Assembly (NCBI RefSeq): GCF_012034175.1
Contig: NZ_JAATEJ010000003.1
Location: forward strand, 310,001 to 374,000
Source of the DNA: Actinacidiphila epipremni
GTDB taxonomy: Bacteria > Actinomycetota > Actinomycetes > Streptomycetales > Streptomycetaceae
Length of the DNA: 64,000 nucleotides
Direction of reading: 5' to 3'
Below are positions 40,846 to 50,700 of this stretch, in pieces. A program made the translations under genes and the position numbers. A model generated the notes under the pieces. The model was given only the letters and a program-made list of their open reading frames with translations. It was not told the origin of the DNA and made no database searches. Numbering within the stretch: the first letter of the stretch is position 1; every line of letters starts with the position of its first letter.

Positions 40846-43034
40846 GCACTGCCGCGCAGGCTTCCGCGGGCGGCGGGGCGGCGGTGGGGCCGTACGCGGG
40901 GGAGGCGGCTGCGGGCGATGCCGGGGCGGTCGCCGGTGACGCCGCCGGGGGGACGTCCCCGGGGGACGCCGACGCCGGGCCGCTCGGGCTGTGGGGCCGG
41001 CTCGGGGCGCTGGAGCGGCGGGTGCGGTGGGCCGTCGAGGGGCGGCGGGCCGGGGACCCCGACCCGGACGACCCGTACCGGGGGCAGTATCTGACGCCCG
41101 AGGCGGCCCTGGGCATCCTCGACGCCGGGCACGGGTCCGGGCTCGGTTCCGGGCTCGGCGCGGCGGAGCGCTGGGAGCCGGCCGCCGGGTCCGGGCTCGG
41201 GGAGCTGGCCGGGCGGTTCGGGCTGGACCCGCTGGACCTGGACCTGCTGCTCGTCGCCCTCGCGCCCGACCTGGACGCCCGCTTCGAGGCGCTCTACGGC
41301 TACCTCAACGACGACCTCACCCGCCGCCGCCCCACCGTCGGCCTCGCCCTGGAGCTGTGCGGACTCGGCGCCGCGCCCGCCGCCCGCTTCCGGCTCGCCG
41401 CGGGCGCGCCGCTGGTGGACGGCGGGCTGCTGGAGGTCACCGAGCCGGACCGGCCGCCGCTGTCCCGGGTGCTGGTGGTGCCCGACCGGGTGACGGCGCA
41501 TCTGCTGGGCGGCACGCGCCCGGACCCGCGCCTCGCGGCGGTGCTCGCCGAGCCGGCGGAGGACCCCACGGCCGAGCCGGCACAGCTGCGCCGGGCGGCG
41601 GGCGCGGCCCGCGGCGGTACGGGGCCGGTCCACCTGCGCAGCCGGGGCGGCGACGCGGAGGGCCTGGCCGTCGCCGCGCTGCGGCACGCGGGCCTGCGCC
41701 CACTGGTCCTGGACGCCGCCGCGCTGGCCCGGCGCCCCGCGGACGTGCCGGACCTGGCCCGTACCGCCGCGCGCGAGGCCCGGCTCACCGGCGCCGGGGT
41801 CGTCCTCGGGCCGCTGGAGGCGCTGCCCGCGGCGCCCGCGGAACGCGCCAGGGCGCTCGGCGAGTTGTGCGCCGCCCTGCGCGGCATCCCGCTGCTCACC
41901 CATTGCGCCGCCGACTGGGACCCGGCGTGGGCGGCCGACAGCCCCGTCGTGCTGGCCGTCCCGCCGCCCGCCCCGGAACGCCGGACCGCCCGCTGGGCCC
42001 ACGCCCTCACCCGCGCCGCCGCAGCCGCCGGCGCCCCCGCGCCCGCCGCCGACCTCGCCGGCGCCGTCGCCGCGCACCGGCTCGACGCCCGGCAGGTACG
42101 GCGGGCCGCGGACGTCGCCGTACGGACCGCGGGGCTCGACGGGCGGGCGGTCGGCGCGGACGACCTGCGGGCGGCGGTACGGGCGCAGAACGGCGCCGCG
42201 CTGGACCGGCTGGCGCGGCGGATCGAGCCCGGCGTCGGGTGGGACGACCTGGTCCTCCCGCCGGCCACCCACCGGCGGCTGCGGGAGCTGGCGCTGCGCG
42301 CCCGGCACCGCGACCAGGTGCTCGGCCAGTGGGGGATGCGGCCCGGCGGCGGGCGCGGACGCGGCGTCATCGCGCTCTTCTCCGGCGAGTCCGGCACCGG
42401 CAAGACCATGTCCGCCGAGGTCGTCGCCGCGGACCTCGGCATGGACCTCTACGTCGTGGACCTGTCGACCGTCGTCGACAAATACGTGGGGGAGACCGAG
42501 AAGAACCTGGAGCGCATCTTCACCGAGGCCGCCGCCGTCAACGCGGTGCTGCTCTTCGACGAGGCCGACGCCATCTTCGGCAAGCGCTCCGAGGTCAAGG
42601 ACGCGCACGACCGGCACGCCAACATCGAGTCGGCGTACCTGCTCCAGCGCATGGAGTCCTTCGACGGCATCGCCGTCCTGACCACCAACCTGCGGGCCAA
42701 CCTGGACGAGGCGTTCACCCGCCGGCTGGACGTCGTCGCCGACTTCCCCGTGCCCGACGCCGGCCACCGCCGCGCCCTGTGGGAGCGGTGCCTGGGCCCG
42801 CGGCTGCCCCGCGCCGCCGACCTGGACCTGGACTTCTGCGCCGACCGCTTCGAGCTGGCCGGCGGCTCCATCCGCGCGTGCGCGGTGACCGCGGCCTACC
42901 TCGCGGCGGCGGCGGACGCGCCGCTGACGATGCGCCAGGTGGTGACGGCGATCGGCCAGGAGTACCGCAAGCTCGGCCGGCTCGTCCTGGACGGCGAGTT
43001 CGGCCCGTGGCTCCCGGACCCGGCCGACCTGTGA
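40842..43034 (+). CDS. AAA+ ATPase of the contractile injection system
   Basis: A 730-residue AAA+ protein of the Afp15/Pvc15 type. Residues 1-55 are Gly/Ala-rich. A helical N-terminal domain includes FGLDPLDLDLLLVALAPDLDARFEALYGYLNDD. A degenerate first ATPase-like domain (about 250-440) lacks a P-loop. The active module has Walker A GESGTGKT (about 515-522), Walker B VLLFDEAD near 569-576, sensor 1 VLTTN near 611, and the arginine-finger region FTRRLD. In eCIS this ATPase is required for assembly or remodelling of particles, by an unsettled mechanism. GTG 40842 overlaps the DUF4255 stop. Confidence 0.92.
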   Translation: MSTAAQASAGGGAAVGPYAGEAAAGDAGAVAGDAAGGTSPGDADAGPLGLWGRLGALERRVRWAVEGRRAGDPDPDDPYRGQYLTPEAALGILDAGHGSGLGSGLGAAERWEPAAGSGLGELAGRFGLDPLDLDLLLVALAPDLDARFEALYGYLNDDLTRRRPTVGLALELCGLGAAPAARFRLAAGAPLVDGGLLEVTEPDRPPLSRVLVVPDRVTAHLLGGTRPDPRLAAVLAEPAEDPTAEPAQLRRAAGAARGGTGPVHLRSRGGDAEGLAVAALRHAGLRPLVLDAAALARRPADVPDLARTAAREARLTGAGVVLGPLEALPAAPAERARALGELCAALRGIPLLTHCAADWDPAWAADSPVVLAVPPPAPERRTARWAHALTRAAAAAGAPAPAADLAGAVAAHRLDARQVRRAADVAVRTAGLDGRAVGADDLRAAVRAQNGAALDRLARRIEPGVGWDDLVLPPATHRRLRELALRARHRDQVLGQWGMRPGGGRGRGVIALFSGESGTGKTMSAEVVAADLGMDLYVVDLSTVVDKYVGETEKNLERIFTEAAAVNAVLLFDEADAIFGKRSEVKDAHDRHANIESAYLLQRMESFDGIAVLTTNLRANLDEAFTRRLDVVADFPVPDAGHRRALWERCLGPRLPRAADLDLDFCADRFELAGGSIRACAVTAAYLAAAADAPLTMRQVVTAIGQEYRKLGRLVLDGEFGPWLPDPADL

Positions 43035-43206
43035 GCCGCGCGGACCACCCGGCCGCACCGGCCGCACCGGCCCCGGGGCCGGGCCCCGGTGCCCTCCCGG
43101 GGCATCCGCGGTGTCACCGCCGTGTCCGTACGGCCCTTGCGGACGCCCCCGCGCCGGTGGCACGTTCGGGGCGGTGACAGCGGGCGGTCACGCGGAGGAG
43201 GAGCCG

Positions 43207-44796
43207 ATGCACGCGCGAGACCACGCATCCGACCCGGCGCAGGCCACGGACCGGGCCGCGCGCAGAGCGACCGCCGCACCCGCCCGACCCGCCGCCCGGC
43301 CCGCCGGGGTAGCGCCGCCCGCGCGCGACCTGCGGGCCCTCCAGCGCAGCGCCGGCAACGCCGCCGTCAGCCGGATGGTCTCCCGGCGGCCCGCGGGCCC
43401 CGGCGTGCAGCGCGCGGCCGTCCAGGACGTGCTGCGCTCCCCCGGCGTCCCGCTGGGCGCCGGGCTGCGCACCGAGATGGAGTCCCGGCTCGGCGCCGAC
43501 TTCGGCGACGTCCGGGTGCACACCGACAGCGCCGCGCAGCGCTCCGCCGCGGACCTGGGCGCCCGCGCGTACACCAGCGGCCACCACATCGTCGCCGGCG
43601 CCGGCGGCCTGGACCGGCACACCCTCGCCCATGAGCTGACCCATGTGGTGCAGCAGCGCTCGGGCCCGGTGGCCGGCACCGACCGCGGCGACGGGCTGCG
43701 GGTCAGCGACCCCGGCGACCGCTTCGAGCGCGCCGCCGAGGCCAACGCCCGCCGCGTCCTCGCGGGCCCGGCGCCCGTACAGCGCGACGAGCACGCGGCC
43801 GGAGGAGAAGGGCGGCAGTACGCCGAGGACGCGCCCGTGCAGCGGTCCGTCGAGTGGTACCTCCAGCAGGGCGACACTCTCAACGCGTTCGGCACCGCGC
43901 TGGGCAACCTGGTCGAGTCGGCCGCGGCCGACATCCTGGCCCGGCCCGAGCTGGTGAACGTGCCCAACAACGGCTACGTCACGCGCTGGCACAAGGTCTT
44001 CGCCGCCTTCATCGACAGCGAGCGGACCCAGACGGCCTTCCTCTACACCGCGTTCGGCTACGCGGTCGAGGCGCTGACGACCGCCCGGCTCGACGAGGTC
44101 AGGAGCCACCTGCCGGCCGGCTGGACGATCAGCACCCAGGTCACCCACGGCCACACCCGCCCCGACCTGGTGGTCTTCGACGACCACCACCAGGAGCAGG
44201 CGTGGTTCGACATCACCGCGCGCGACAGCAGGGGCCACATCCGGGACAAGATGGGCGCCGGCTGGGGCACCCGGCCGTATGTCGCCGAGGTCGTCTACCC
44301 CTCGCTGCGGCCGGCCGACCTCATGCCCAGCAACGTCACCGCCGAGCAGCGCGCGGAGTTCGCCGCAGCCGCCGCGGAGGAGCTGCGCAAGGAGGCGGAG
44401 ATCGTCGACCAGCTCCAGGAATGGGCGCTGATCGTGCACGGCGCGATGGTCGACGACGACGAGGTCGGCGCCGACCGGGCCAAGCAGCGCAGGTACTTCG
44501 AGGAGGAGATGTACCTGCAGATCGGGGCGGCGGCGACCGCCGCGATGCGGGCCGGCGGCAGCAAGCTCTCGCCGGCCACCGCGAAGTCGATCCTGACCTA
44601 CCTGCACGGCAAGGGGCGGCGGACCGAGCAGGGCGGCCCCTGGATGAGCGCGTTCGGCTACACGCGCGACCAGGCGACCGGGCGCGACCCGGTGACCTTC
44701 GGGCGGATCGTCAACGAGCTCGCGGTGCGGGACGCGGCGGGCGACGCGGGCGGCGCGGCGGGTGCGAGCGCGATGGACGTCGACGAGGCCGCGTAG
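43207..44796 (+). CDS. eCIS-core (DUF4157) protein with C-terminal candidate effector domain
   Basis: A 529-residue protein. The N-terminus is Ala/Pro/Arg-rich and contains LQRSAGN (45-51). The DUF4157/eCIS-core domain (about 74-152) includes GADFGDVRVHTD, SGHHIVAG and the metalloprotease-like HELTH (142-146). VQR occurs at 67, 191 and 211. From residue 214 a separate domain begins (EWYLQQGDTLNAFGTALGNLVESAA). It has helices, then HTRPDLVVFDDHHQEQAWFDITARDSRGHI (about 316-345) and YVAEVVYPSL, which resembles a PD-(D/E)XK-like core without the canonical Lys. A helical tail ends with SAMDVDEAA. DUF4157 domains mark proteins loaded into eCIS, so this is the best cargo candidate. The ATG is fixed by GGAGGAGGAG at 43195-43204. 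Confidence 0.85.
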   Translation: MHARDHASDPAQATDRAARRATAAPARPAARPAGVAPPARDLRALQRSAGNAAVSRMVSRRPAGPGVQRAAVQDVLRSPGVPLGAGLRTEMESRLGADFGDVRVHTDSAAQRSAADLGARAYTSGHHIVAGAGGLDRHTLAHELTHVVQQRSGPVAGTDRGDGLRVSDPGDRFERAAEANARRVLAGPAPVQRDEHAAGGEGRQYAEDAPVQRSVEWYLQQGDTLNAFGTALGNLVESAAADILARPELVNVPNNGYVTRWHKVFAAFIDSERTQTAFLYTAFGYAVEALTTARLDEVRSHLPAGWTISTQVTHGHTRPDLVVFDDHHQEQAWFDITARDSRGHIRDKMGAGWGTRPYVAEVVYPSLRPADLMPSNVTAEQRAEFAAAAAEELRKEAEIVDQLQEWALIVHGAMVDDDEVGADRAKQRRYFEEEMYLQIGAAATAAMRAGGSKLSPATAKSILTYLHGKGRRTEQGGPWMSAFGYTRDQATGRDPVTFGRIVNELAVRDAAGDAGGAAGASAMDVDEAA

Positions 44797-44928
44797 CCCC
44801 TGCCGGGGTGCGGGGGTCCGGGCGCGGGCCGACGCGCGACCCGCGCGATCCGCCGGGGTCCGGGCGCGCTGCCGGCGCGGGTCCCGGCGCGGTCTTGGCG
44901 CGGTCTTGGCGGGTCCGCAAAAGGCAGT

Positions 44929-44950
44929 GGCCCTGCCCCCTGCCAGGGCC
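44929..44950 (+). terminator. Hairpin upstream of the sheath gene
   Basis: GGCCCTG (44929-44935) pairs with CAGGGCC (44944-44950). It lies 132 bases after the eCIS-core stop and may lower read-through into the sheath gene. The 268-base gap 44797-45064 also holds two GGCGCGGTCTT direct repeats and no gene; I see no clear promoter hexamers. Confidence 0.45.
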
Positions 44951-45064
44951 CCGGGGCCATGGTCAACTCCCGTGCCCCCGCCACACACTCGCTGACGGAC
45001 GGCAACCGGCCGCGAGGTCTCCCCGGCCCGCCGGGGCACCCCGTATGGACGCGAAGGAGCGAGT

Positions 45065-46618
45065 ATGGCGACGTACCTCACCCCGGGTGTGTACGTGGAG
45101 GAGGTGCAGTCCGGGGCCCGGCCGATCGAGGGCGTCGGGACCGCGGTCGCCGCGTTCGTCGGGTTCGCCGAGCGGGGCCCCTTCCACGCGCCGACGCTGG
45201 TGACCAGCTGGGACCAGTACGCGCAGCTCTTCGGCGGCTTCACCGAGGGCACCTATCTGGCCCACGCGGTCTACGGCTACTTCCTCAACGGCGGCGGCGC
45301 CGCCTACGTCGTGCGCATCGGCGGTGACGCCTCCGCCGCCGGCGCGGCCCGGAGCGGCGCAGGCAAGGACGCCGGGGCGGCGCAGCCGGTGGAGCTCGGC
45401 GGCTTCCTCGTCACCGCCCGGCCCGGTGTGACGGGCGTGTCCGTGGAGGTCGCCGACGCCGAGGGCGACAGCCCCGCCGAGGACCGCTTCCGGGTGCTGG
45501 TCCGGCAGGGCGACCAGGTCGTGGAGACCTACGACGCCTCGACCCGCAAGAACGTCCGCGCCTACCTGGTCACGCAGGCCCGCGGCTCGCAGCTCGTCGA
45601 GGTCGCCGAGAAGCGCGGCGCCGCCCCGAGCCGGCCCGCGAACGGCACGACGGCGGTGCCGGACGGCCCGGCCGCGGGCTCCGGCGCCGGTTCCGGCGCG
45701 GTGGCGCGGCTCTCCCCGGCCGAATACGTCGGCGACATCGCCGAGCGCACCGGCTTCGGCGGCCTGGAGACGATCGACGAGATCACCATGGTCGCGGTGC
45801 CGGACCTGATGAGCGCCTACGAGCGCGGCGCGATCGACGCCGAGGGCGTACGGACCGTGCAGCTCGCGGTGATCGCGCACTGCGAGCAGATGGGCGACCG
45901 GGTCGCCGTCCTCGACACCCCGCCGGGCCTGTCGGCGCAGGCGGTCCGCACCTGGCGCAACGACGAGGCCGGCTACGACTCCCGGCACGCCGCCCTCTAC
46001 TACCCGTGGGTGCGGGTCTTCGACCCGGCCGTCGGCCACAACACCACGATCCCGCCGAGCGGCCATGTCGCCGGGGTGTGGGCGCGCAACGACGCCGAGC
46101 GCGGGGTGCACAAGGCGCCGGCCAACGAGGTGATCCGCGGCGCGGTCGACCTGGAGATCCGGCTCAGCAAGGGCGAGCAGGACCTGCTCAACCCGATCGG
46201 CGTCAACTGCGTACGGGCCTTCCCCGGCCGCGGCATCCGGGTGTGGGGCGCGCGGACGCTGTCCTCGGACCCGGCCTGGCGCTACCTGAACGTGCGCCGG
46301 CTGTTCAACTACCTGGAGGAGTCCATCCTGCTGGGCACCCAGTGGGTGGTCTTCGAGCCCAACGACGACCGGCTGTGGTCCAGCATCCGCCGCAACGTCA
46401 CGGCCTTCCTCACCGAGGAGTGGCGCCGGGGCGCGCTGTTCGGCCGTACCGCGGACGAGGCCTTCTACGTCAAGTGCGACCGCGACAACAACCCGCCGGA
46501 GTCGATCGACCAGGGCCGGGTCGTGTGCGAGATCGGGGTGTGCCCGGTCAAGCCGGCGGAGTTCGTGGTCTTCCGGCTGGCCCAGTTCTCCGACAGCACC
46601 AGCCTCATCGACGAGTGA
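45065..46618 (+). CDS. Contractile sheath protein
   Basis: A 517-residue phage tail sheath subunit that polymerises around the tube and contracts. MATYLTPGVYVEEVQSGARPIEGVGTAVAAFVGFAERGPFHAPTLVTSW is the diagnostic sheath N-terminus. The C-terminal handshake region includes NPIGVNCVRAFPGRGIRVWGARTLSSDPAWRYLNVRRLFNYLEESI and CDRDNNPPESIDQGRVVCEIGVCPVKPAEFVVFRLAQF. A Gly/Ala/Ser-rich surface insertion lies at about 185-215. The ATG at 45065 is preceded by GAAGGAG. One sheath gene serves the machine, compared with two or three in Afp/PVC. Confidence 0.96.
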   Translation: MATYLTPGVYVEEVQSGARPIEGVGTAVAAFVGFAERGPFHAPTLVTSWDQYAQLFGGFTEGTYLAHAVYGYFLNGGGAAYVVRIGGDASAAGAARSGAGKDAGAAQPVELGGFLVTARPGVTGVSVEVADAEGDSPAEDRFRVLVRQGDQVVETYDASTRKNVRAYLVTQARGSQLVEVAEKRGAAPSRPANGTTAVPDGPAAGSGAGSGAVARLSPAEYVGDIAERTGFGGLETIDEITMVAVPDLMSAYERGAIDAEGVRTVQLAVIAHCEQMGDRVAVLDTPPGLSAQAVRTWRNDEAGYDSRHAALYYPWVRVFDPAVGHNTTIPPSGHVAGVWARNDAERGVHKAPANEVIRGAVDLEIRLSKGEQDLLNPIGVNCVRAFPGRGIRVWGARTLSSDPAWRYLNVRRLFNYLEESILLGTQWVVFEPNDDRLWSSIRRNVTAFLTEEWRRGALFGRTADEAFYVKCDRDNNPPESIDQGRVVCEIGVCPVKPAEFVVFRLAQFSDSTSLIDE

Positions 46619-46680
46619 CCGCGCACCGGCGGTTCGCAGCCAGCCGCCTCAGCGGCAACACGGAAGGGTGACCGACAGTC

Positions 46681-47121
46681 ATGGCAGAGGGCGACGCGCT
46701 TTCCACGCACATCTTCGGCGTGCAGCTCGGCGGTTACCTGGTCGAGTCGATCCAGGAGATCAGCGGGCTGACCGTCGAGGAGGAGGTCGTCGAGGTCCGG
46801 CAGGTCAGCTCGGACGGCAAGCAGATCATCCGCAAGCAGCCCGGCGCGCGGCTGGCCGGCGAGATCACGATCCGGCGCGGGCTCGACAAGAGCAGCGAGT
46901 TCACCAACTGGATCAAGGAGACCCTCAACAAGGGGGCCGTGAACACCGCGCGGCAGAACCTGACCATCGAGATCAAGGACTCCGAGGGCAGCACCGTGCG
47001 GCGCATCCAGCTCATGCAGGGCTGGGCGTCGAAGTGGGAGGGCCCCTCGCTCAACGCGGGCGAGTCGTCGGCGGCGACGGAGTCCGTCACCATCGTGTTC
47101 GAGGAGATCGTCATCGAATGA
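46681..47121 (+). CDS. Inner tube protein (first copy)
   Basis: A 146-residue gp19/Hcp-like tube subunit: FGVQLGGYLVESIQEISGLTVEEEVVEVRQVSSDGKQIIRKQPG, then the beta-hairpin ITIRRGLDKSSEFTNWIKETL, and the ending SATESVTIVFEEIVIE. It forms the hexameric rings of the injected tube. The stop overlaps the next start (ATGA). A second, divergent tube gene lies at 51346. Confidence 0.93.
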   Translation: MAEGDALSTHIFGVQLGGYLVESIQEISGLTVEEEVVEVRQVSSDGKQIIRKQPGARLAGEITIRRGLDKSSEFTNWIKETLNKGAVNTARQNLTIEIKDSEGSTVRRIQLMQGWASKWEGPSLNAGESSAATESVTIVFEEIVIE

Positions 47122-47621
47122 GGCGCCGGACGATCTCGGCGGGCAGCCTGGAGGAGATCCTCCAGGCCACGGCCCCCACGCACACCGCTGACCCGGCGGG
47201 CCCTTCCGCCGCCGCTCCCACTCCTGCCCCGGCTCGGCCGCAGGGCCGGGCCGTGCGCGACGAGTTCGAGTTCGAGCTGCCGCGCGGGTACGTCGACGAC
47301 GACGGCACGCTGCACCGCCATGGCGCGATGCGGCTGGCCACCGCGCGGGACGAACTGCGCCCGCAGATCGACCTGCGGGTCAAGGAGAACCCGGCGTATC
47401 TGAGCGTGGTGCTGCTCAGCCAGGTCATCACCCGGCTGGGCTCCCTCACCGACGTGCACGCCGGGATCGTGGAGCGGATGTACGCGACGGACGTCGCCTT
47501 CCTCCAGGACTTCTACCGCCGCGTCAACAGCGAGGGCCACACGCGCGCGGCCGTGACCTGCCCGCACTGCGAGGGCGCCTTCGAGGTCGACCTCTCGGGT
47601 GGGCGCCTGGGGGAATCGTGA
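47118..47621 (+). CDS. CIS accessory protein with C-terminal CxxC motif
   Basis: A 167-residue protein without a firm family name. A disordered Ala/Pro/Thr N-terminus (1-48) is followed by a compact part (about 50-167): FEFELPRGYVDDDGTLHRHGAMRLATARDELRPQIDLRVKENPAYLSVVLLSQVITRLGSL. It ends in CPHCEGAFEVDL, a half zinc-ribbon (a single CxxC). Position between tube and long-protein genes matches that of tail assembly chaperones in phages. The ATG overlaps the tube stop (ATGA) and the stop overlaps the next GTG (GTGA), so the three products are translated together. Confidence 0.7.
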   Translation: MRRRTISAGSLEEILQATAPTHTADPAGPSAAAPTPAPARPQGRAVRDEFEFELPRGYVDDDGTLHRHGAMRLATARDELRPQIDLRVKENPAYLSVVLLSQVITRLGSLTDVHAGIVERMYATDVAFLQDFYRRVNSEGHTRAAVTCPHCEGAFEVDLSGGRLGES

Positions 47622-47776
47622 CGTACGCGCTTCCCCGGCTCCGGGAGGAGGTCGCGTACATCGCCTACCACTTCCACTGGCCCCGCGAGGAGGTCCTCGA
47701 CCTCACGCACGAGGAGCGCAGGCAGTGGGTGGCCGAGATCGCCCGGATCAACACCCGTATGAACGAAGGCGGTTGA
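47618..47776 (+). CDS. DUF6760 family small protein
   Basis: A 52-residue protein starting with GTG in a GTGA overlap. The sequence VTYALPRLREEVAYIAYHFHW then PREEVLDLTHEERRQWVAEIARINTRMNEGG matches the short DUF6760 proteins found in eCIS loci. It is all-helical and carries a REEVAYIAYHFHWPREEVLDLTHEERR pattern resembling phage tail-chaperone ends. A T4/lambda-like role in guiding the tape measure into the tube is inferred from position only. Confidence 0.8.
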   Translation: MTYALPRLREEVAYIAYHFHWPREEVLDLTHEERRQWVAEIARINTRMNEGG

Positions 47777-47780
47777 GGCG

Positions 47781-50700
47781 ATGGCATGGCGGGACAAACT
47801 CCGCCGGGCCCCTGCGGGGCGCGCTCACGGGGAGAGCGCGCACCCGGCTGCCGCCGGGGGGCCGGTCGGCGCCGGGGGCCGCGCCACCGGTACGCCTGCC
47901 GGCCCGGGCGGTACGCCGGCCAGACCGGGCCGTCCCGCCGCTGCCGGGCCCGCGGGTGCGGTCGCCGGGCCGGGCGGTACGCCCGCGGGGGCCGGCGGTA
48001 CGTTGCCTGCTGGCTGGGACGGCGGCTGGCGCCGCACCACCGCGCCGGAATTGACGCTCTCCCGGGCGCCGCTCGGGGTGAGCGACGGGCTGGTCTTCCG
48101 GGGCCGCCTCGCGTCCTGGCAGAACCCGCAGTACGACAGGGGGCTCGCCCACGGCGTCCTCCCGACCGCACCAGCCGGCGTCGTCCACGGCGTGACCCAC
48201 CCGCCCGCCGCCTCCGCGCCTTCCCGGGCAGCCGCCCTGCGCGGGGGGCCGCTGCTGCTCAGCCCGGCGGGCGGGGACGCCGCGCCGGGGCAGGGCCGGA
48301 CCCGCCCGCTCGGGGCCGCGGGCTCGCCGGCGGGCGGTACGGGGGCCGCGCCGCGGATACCGCTGGTGCGTCGGGTGGCGGTCGTGCCGGGGGCTTCGCC
48401 TTCGACTGCGCCGGGTGCGCGGGACTCGGCTGCGGGTGCGCTGCAACGTGCCGTGCCGGTACGGCCGGTGGGCCCGTCGCCCGCCGAGGCGCAATACCGC
48501 TCCGATACACCCGCGCGCCGGCTCCCGACGGTGCGGGCGCTCGCAGCCCCGGCGCAACTTCCGCAAGCCGAACCGCAGTCGGCGCCCGGGAGCCGCGGCA
48601 CGCTGGGCGAACCGGGGCGGCCCGCCGCAACTTCCGGGCCCGACGCCGGGGGCGACGGCTCCCGGGTGGGCGGGGCAGCCGGGCCCGGCGCCGGTCAGGG
48701 CATGCCGGTGGTCCGCCCTTCCGGTACGCCGGGCCCGGGCGGTGACGTCCAGCGCACGGTGAGCGGTGCGGACGCCGGGAGCCGGGGCGTGCCGGGCGGG
48801 CCGACGCACGCGGGCGCGGGGAGCGACCGGCCGCGCGCCGGGGCGACACCCGGACCCGGCGGGAGTGCGCCCGCGGTCCAGCCGCGCACGGACGGGGCCT
48901 CCGGCGCGGGGCACGACGGCTCTTCGGCCGGGGCTGCGCCAGGACCCGCGGGCGGCTCACCCGCGGTCCAGCTCCGGGGGGACGGCGCCGGAAGCGGCCG
49001 GCGTCCGCTGGACGCGACCTCACTGCTGGCCGGGCCCACCGGTGCTGCCGCGTCCGGCGCCGGGGGTGACGGTTCCCGCGCCGGGAGCGCGCCCGGGCCG
49101 GAGGGCGGCTCGCCCGTGGTCCAGCCCCGAGGCGACGCTACGTCGTTGCGGGGTGCGCCCGCCGGGGGAAGCCTGCCTGCGGTGGGGCCGGGCGTGGACG
49201 GGGCGCCGCTGTTGGGCGGGTCGGGTGGCGCTGACCGGCCCGGCGCGGGGGCTGACAGCTCCCGGCCCGGGGCGGTTCCCGGCGGCGGGGGCGGTCTGCC
49301 CGTGGTCCAGCCGCGTGGGGACGAGGCGTCCGGCGCGGCGGGGACCGGCGGTGGCGTTCGGCGCCGGGCCGAGGACGCCGTCCCGGGTGTGTCGGCCACG
49401 CCGGCGAGCGGGGACCGGAACACACGCGGCGCGGCGGATGGACCGGGTGGCGGCCGGGGCGGGGCGTCGGCCTCGGGGCCCGCGGCGGCGCAGGGCCCGG
49501 GTGCGGGGATGCCGGTGGTCCAGCCGCGGGCGGACGTGCCCGGCGGCGGGATCGCGCCGGGCGCTGCGGGTCCCGGCAAACTGCCCGGGTCAGCCCCGGG
49601 CGCCGGCCCGGAGCCGCCGGCCGGGCTCGCGGGGAGCCGCGGCACCCTCGGCGAAGTACCCGGCGCAGCAGGCGCGTTGACGTCCGGCGCCGGGGGCTCC
49701 GCGGGGAGTCACACCACGTCCGGCGAACCGGCTGGCCCGGCAGGGGCGTTGGCGCAGGGCGCCGGGATGCCGGTGGTCCAGCCGCGGGCGGAATCCGCGT
49801 CCGGCGCCGAGCCGAGCCGGACTGTGCCCGGCGAACTCACCCGCCCCGTACGTTCGTCGACGTCGAGCGCCACGAAGGATGCGCCGTCCGGGTCCGAGGC
49901 GAGCCCGGCTGGGCTCGGTGAACTCAGCGGTCCGGCGCGTTCGTCGGCGCCGGGTGCCGGGCCGGATGCGGGGGCCGGGGTCGGGGCGAGCCGGGGCGTG
50001 CTCGGCGAAGTGCGGGGCGTGGCAGGCGCCTTGGCGTCGGGCGCAGGGGCGCAGGGCGTTCAGCTGCGTGCCGGAGGGGAGCCCGGCCCCGGGGGGCAAC
50101 CGGGTGGCGTCGGGCTGCCCGTGGTCCAGCGTGCGGAGGGTGCGTCCGGCCACGAGGGGAGCGGCGGCACCGCGCAGGGCGTCGAGGGCGTGACCGGCGA
50201 GCGGGGGACGGCGGGCGGCGAAGTGCCCGGTCCGCAGCGTCCGCTCACCGGGAGCCGAAGCCCGCTCGGCGCCCCCCTGGCGGAGATGCCCTCCACCGCC
50301 GTCCCGTTGGCACCCGGTGGCGTGGCCGGCCCCGGCTCCGGGCTGCCGATCGTGCAGCGTGACGCCGACCCCGGGCAGTCCGGCGCACGGGCCCGCGGGG
50401 GCCTCGGGGCGCCGCTGTCCGCGCTGCCGCCCAGCGCCCACGTGCCCGGGCAGTCCGGAGGTCCGGGTCATGCCCCTACCCCCAGCCCCCGCGTCCCCGG
50501 GCAGCCCGCAAGCCCGGGGCGCAGCCCCAACCCGCCGGCCCCCAGGCAGAGTTCCGCCCCAGTCCCCGGCCCCGGCGGCCCCCGCCCCCGAGTCGCGGAA
50601 AGCGGCAACGTGCCTGCCCAGCGCACCCCGCGGGACGCCCGCGCCGCAGGCCCCGTCCCCGTCGTCCTCCTCGCTCGCGCAGCGACGCCCGGCCCCGGTC

